Shown here piece after piece: positions 60,065 to 62,580 of a stretch of 62,580 nt of DNA. How positions within the stretch are numbered: the first letter of the stretch is position 1; each line of letters begins with the position of its first letter. The stretch comes from Peptostreptococcaceae bacterium (GTDB lineage Bacteria > Bacillota > Clostridia > Peptostreptococcales > Peptostreptococcaceae): the NCBI GenBank assembly GCA_025210335.1, contig JAOARY010000029.1, positions 1 through 62,580 of the forward strand, given 5' to 3'. The notes beneath the pieces were generated by a model. That model had not been told where the DNA came from. It saw nothing but the letters and a program-made list of their open reading frames with translations, and did not search any database. A program made the translations under genes and the position numbers.

Positions 60065-60964
60065 GTGAAGTTGAAAATACATATTCTAAACAGATTAATA
60101 TCTGATCTTAATAGCAAAGAGATTAACTTACTTATCTATTTAGCACAACGTCAGGAAGAAAGTACAGGCATTATAAAAGATATTTACTATAAAGACGTTG
60201 TTGAGTGTACCTTTATATCACAATCCCATTTTTACAACTGTTTACGCTCTTTAGAGAAGAAAGGCTTTATTATAGTAGATTACTCTAATTCTAACTCTAA
60301 GTTTTATACAGTTAGAATACTTAATAATAATTTCCCTTTTGGCCAAAAGAAAGAAAAGTATCTAAACTTGAATTATAGATTTTTACATACTGGAAAATTC
60401 ATGAGCCTTGATGCATCTATGAAAAAGTTCTTATTGAGAGTATTTAGTTTGAAAGATGCAAAGGAGCAGCTAGACTTTACACCGGACAAGCTGAAAGAGT
60501 ATAACGTATTACACCGAATAGAAGAACTGAAAATGTTTTTGTCCGTTAAGGAATATAATAATAAATTTTATTTTAGAGTTATTTCAGAATTAACAACAAA
60601 AGATAAGTTTGAATTGAATACATATCTTGGCCATAAGTTAAAGGCTATGTGTAATAAGTTTGGAATAAAGTTCAATAAAAAAGAGTTCCAGGACACTTTA
60701 GAAGTATATGCTTATTATTATAGTAAAAATGAGAAAAACAAAACCTCAAATAAGTATCTTTCTAGGATCATGAAGGCACTTGATATATGCATAGAAATGA
60801 AAAGATTGATTCCTGCTATGATTAGGAATGTATGTAAAACAAATAAACCTACATCTAAGGAGGATATTATAAAGAATATAGCGGAATACGGTAAAGATGA
60901 ATATGATTACTTTGATACTGATTTAGAAGAAATATTCAGATTAGCAATTTTTAATAATCTATAG
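60065..60964 (+). CDS. Probable plasmid replication initiator
   Basis: 299 residues from the GTG at 60065 after GGGGAGGG; longer frames begin inside the attenuator. Residues 10-90 form a winged-helix-like head (LNSKEINLLIYLAQRQEEST, ISQSHFYNCLRSLEKKGFI). The C-terminal 200 residues are basic and helical. A leader with attenuator and antisense promoter upstream, and a repeat-rich non-coding region downstream, support an initiator role. Family not identified; a DNA-binding regulator is the alternative. Confidence 0.65.
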   Translation: MKLKIHILNRLISDLNSKEINLLIYLAQRQEESTGIIKDIYYKDVVECTFISQSHFYNCLRSLEKKGFIIVDYSNSNSKFYTVRILNNNFPFGQKKEKYLNLNYRFLHTGKFMSLDASMKKFLLRVFSLKDAKEQLDFTPDKLKEYNVLHRIEELKMFLSVKEYNNKFYFRVISELTTKDKFELNTYLGHKLKAMCNKFGIKFNKKEFQDTLEVYAYYYSKNEKNKTSNKYLSRIMKALDICIEMKRLIPAMIRNVCKTNKPTSKEDIIKNIAEYGKDEYDYFDTDLEEIFRLAIFNNL

Positions 60965-61595
60965 TATCAAAAATTTTAATTTTATTTAGGCATGTGATAT
61001 TTGTATTTTCAAAATACAATATAGCAGATGTCTTTTTCTGATGCTATTTAATATTTTTATTATTAATTTTTATATTTATCTGTTGATTATTTTGTTGATA
61101 ACTTGTGAATATTTTCAAACTATTATACCTCTTCATGATTGTATACAGTATTCATTCTGTGTATATTCTAATAATTTTTTTGGATATTATAATGCTATGT
61201 AATTGAGCTGTAGTAAATATCTATGTTCTAAAACCACATATTTACTCTATCTTTATATTCTTTTATTTTTTTATTTAATATCTTTATTACTCAACAAGGC
61301 CCATATAACAAATTTCTATTTCAATTAAAAAAGCATCTATTGCAGTTTAACAACTATATCTTTCACCGTAATAAGATAGTTTAGATCCAAGAGTATAACA
61401 TTTAATGTTAATAACTATTTTATTACTAAGAAAGAATATAGAGGCATTATAAGACGATTATAAGTATTTTGCACATTACAAATATACAATAAGGTTAATT
61501 AGCTCTATAAATTGATCTATGGGGCTATATTTAGCTCTATAGACTATTATTGTAGCTCTTTAAATAATATCATTTGAATATTTGGAAGTAATCAC

Positions 61596-61679
61596 ATTAT
61601 CCATTTTGGCCTATGTATTATCCAAAATATTATAATTGGTGTCCATTTTCATAAAAGCAGTATCCATACAGATAATTTT
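61596..61679 (+). repeat. Iteron array 2: four units at exact 21-bp spacing
   Basis: Units start at 61596, 61617, 61638 and 61659 with cores ATTATCCAT, ATTATCCAA, GGTGTCCAT and AGTATCCAT. The second unit differs from the second unit of array 1 at only three positions across 21 bases. The two arrays are therefore diverged copies of one array. Confidence 0.8.
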
Positions 61680-61893
61680 ATTTTAAAACTATAAATATCA
61701 ATTTGTATAAATATAGTATTCATCATAAATACATTTATTATTCGTTTGATCTATTTAATATTATTTAATTTAAGATCTGTTGCTTATATAATTTAAGGTT
61801 TTTTCTTAAATAAAATGAGCAAAATATGATTTTTTATATATTTTTGAGCTTTACAATGAAAGGAAAAGGAAATTAAATTCATTTTATAATGAA

Positions 61894-62188
61894 CTCAATA
61901 AACTTTTCAATAAGCTTTAAGCTAGTATTTACAATGGTTTTGAGATTTGTTCAATAAATTTTTCAATAAGTTTTCAATGATTTTATAAAAAATATAGAAT
62001 AGATGTTTGAAAAATGCTAATTCAATAAGTTTTTCAATAACATATAAGCTAGTTATATCAATGTATTTCGGATTTCTTCAATAAGTTTTTCAATAAGTTT
62101 TTAAAATGTTGTTTAAAATCAATAAAATATTTGATTTTCACTCATATTCAATAAGGTGTAATCTAGAATTTTCAATGGTTTTGAGAAT
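61894..62188. repeat. Long-repeat cluster 3 (TTCAATAA family)
   Basis: Full units at 61894-61937 and 62021-62063, a shortened one at 62157-62188, and extra TTCAATAA half-units between. Shared order: TTCAATAA, TTTTTCAATAA, AAGCTAGT, ATCAATG. Confidence 0.65.
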
Positions 62189-62342
62189 TATTCAATAAGT
62201 TTTTAGAGGTCTAAATACATTTATAAAAGATAACCTCTTTATTTCTTTTTGCTGCAATATAATAATAGATTCCCTATAGTTTCATCATAAACTATATAAT
62301 TGAATCCAGGTATTAAGAGATCATAGATCTAAAAAAGTTTTA

Positions 62343-62389
62343 AATAGCATATATTCAAGATTAAACCCCAATCTTAAATATATACTATT
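62343..62389. terminator. Hairpin related to the one at 4-50
   Basis: Arms 62343-62362 and 62370-62389 match at 18 of 20 positions around AAACCCC. The core is shared with the hairpin 97 bases further on. Confidence 0.55.
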
Positions 62390-62439
62390 TTGATTGTATT
62401 TCATTTATCGTTGGGGGAAAAAGAAATAAAGCAAGGAAT

Positions 62440-62580
62440 AAAAATAACACCTATCTAAGATTAAAAACCAATCTTAAATAGGTGTTATTTTATTTTTATT
62501 TTATTGGGCGGCAGAGCTAAAATAGTGCTATATTTGGATATTATCGGTTGTGTTGAAGAAGAATGCAGGATAAGGGCGGT
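62440..62580. repeat. Terminal overlap showing a circular molecule (copy 2)
   Basis: Exact second copy of bases 1-141. Annotate once when the circle is closed. Confidence 0.95.

Larger units (their letters stand above)
60965..62439. other. 1.5-kb non-coding region, probable replication origin
   Basis: No gene seen. From left to right: a perfect 9-bp palindrome TTGTATTTT-C-AAAATACAA (61001-61019); two DnaA-box-like TGTTGATTA and TGTTGATAA (61081, 61093); TTAGCTCTATA repeats (61499-61560); the phased iterons (61596-61679); long TTCAATAA repeats (61894-62188); and two related hairpins (62343-62389, and the one overlapping the circle junction). Extreme AT content and the repeats fit an origin served by the protein encoded just upstream. 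Confidence 0.65.

Noticed and set aside
61894..62188. CRISPR array
   Set aside because: The repeats are degenerate, unevenly spaced and AT-only, without unique spacers, and no cas genes are present.

Overview
The window is one complete circular plasmid. Bases 62440-62580 repeat bases 1-141 exactly, so the replicon is 62,439 bp with a 141-base assembly overlap. It is very AT-rich, has strong AGGAGG-type ribosome binding sites, many TTG starts and an SLH-domain surface protein. This points to a low-GC Firmicute, most likely Clostridium or a close relative. All clear genes lie on the + strand. I see no rRNA, tRNA, CRISPR array or antibiotic-resistance gene.

Layout. 0-2.5 kb: oriT-like leader, a strong promoter and small genes, including a probable relaxosome protein. 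2.6-7.4 kb: giant MobL-type relaxase. 7.4-8.0 kb: prepilin peptidase. 8.0-10.1 kb: actin-type partition locus (26-bp repeats, two small DNA-binding proteins, ParM). 10.1-20.4 kb: conjugation apparatus: VirD4 coupling ATPase, primase-like protein, two VirB2-like paralogues around a VirB6-like channel protein, VirB3-like protein, VirB4 split into two genes, C39-like wall hydrolase. 20.4-27.0 kb: Tad (Flp-type) pilus operon. 27.2-31.5 kb: an accessory segment bounded by two 249/248-bp Tn3-like miniature elements in opposite orientation. 31.6-41.7 kb: tyrosine recombinase, HD-GYP protein, SLH protein and a 2490-residue secreted protein. 41.8-48.5 kb: topoisomerase III, a KfrA-like coiled-coil DNA-binding protein, and a second conjugation-type ATPase. 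48.7-57.2 kb: many very small, mostly membrane proteins, plus a 727-residue polyvalent anti-restriction protein behind a structured leader RNA. 57.2-62.4 kb: ParB-like and MerR-like genes, the replication initiator with a candidate antisense RNA and attenuator, and a 1.5-kb non-coding origin region full of repeats.

The genes fit a self-transmissible plasmid. The relaxase and accessory protein would process oriT; VirD4/VirB4/VirB6 would export DNA; the Tad pilus, SLH protein and giant surface protein could promote cell contact; the polyvalent ArdC protein probably protects entering DNA. The most interesting unexplained signals are the leader RNA at 51484-51645 (three-way junction, 7-bp pseudoknot and terminator before the polyvalent gene), two related 21-bp-phased iteron arrays 30 kb apart, the paired miniature elements with 5-bp target duplications that cut two genes, a tail domain shared by the oriT-proximal protein and the polyvalent protein, and an operator embedded in the -35 region of two distant promoters.
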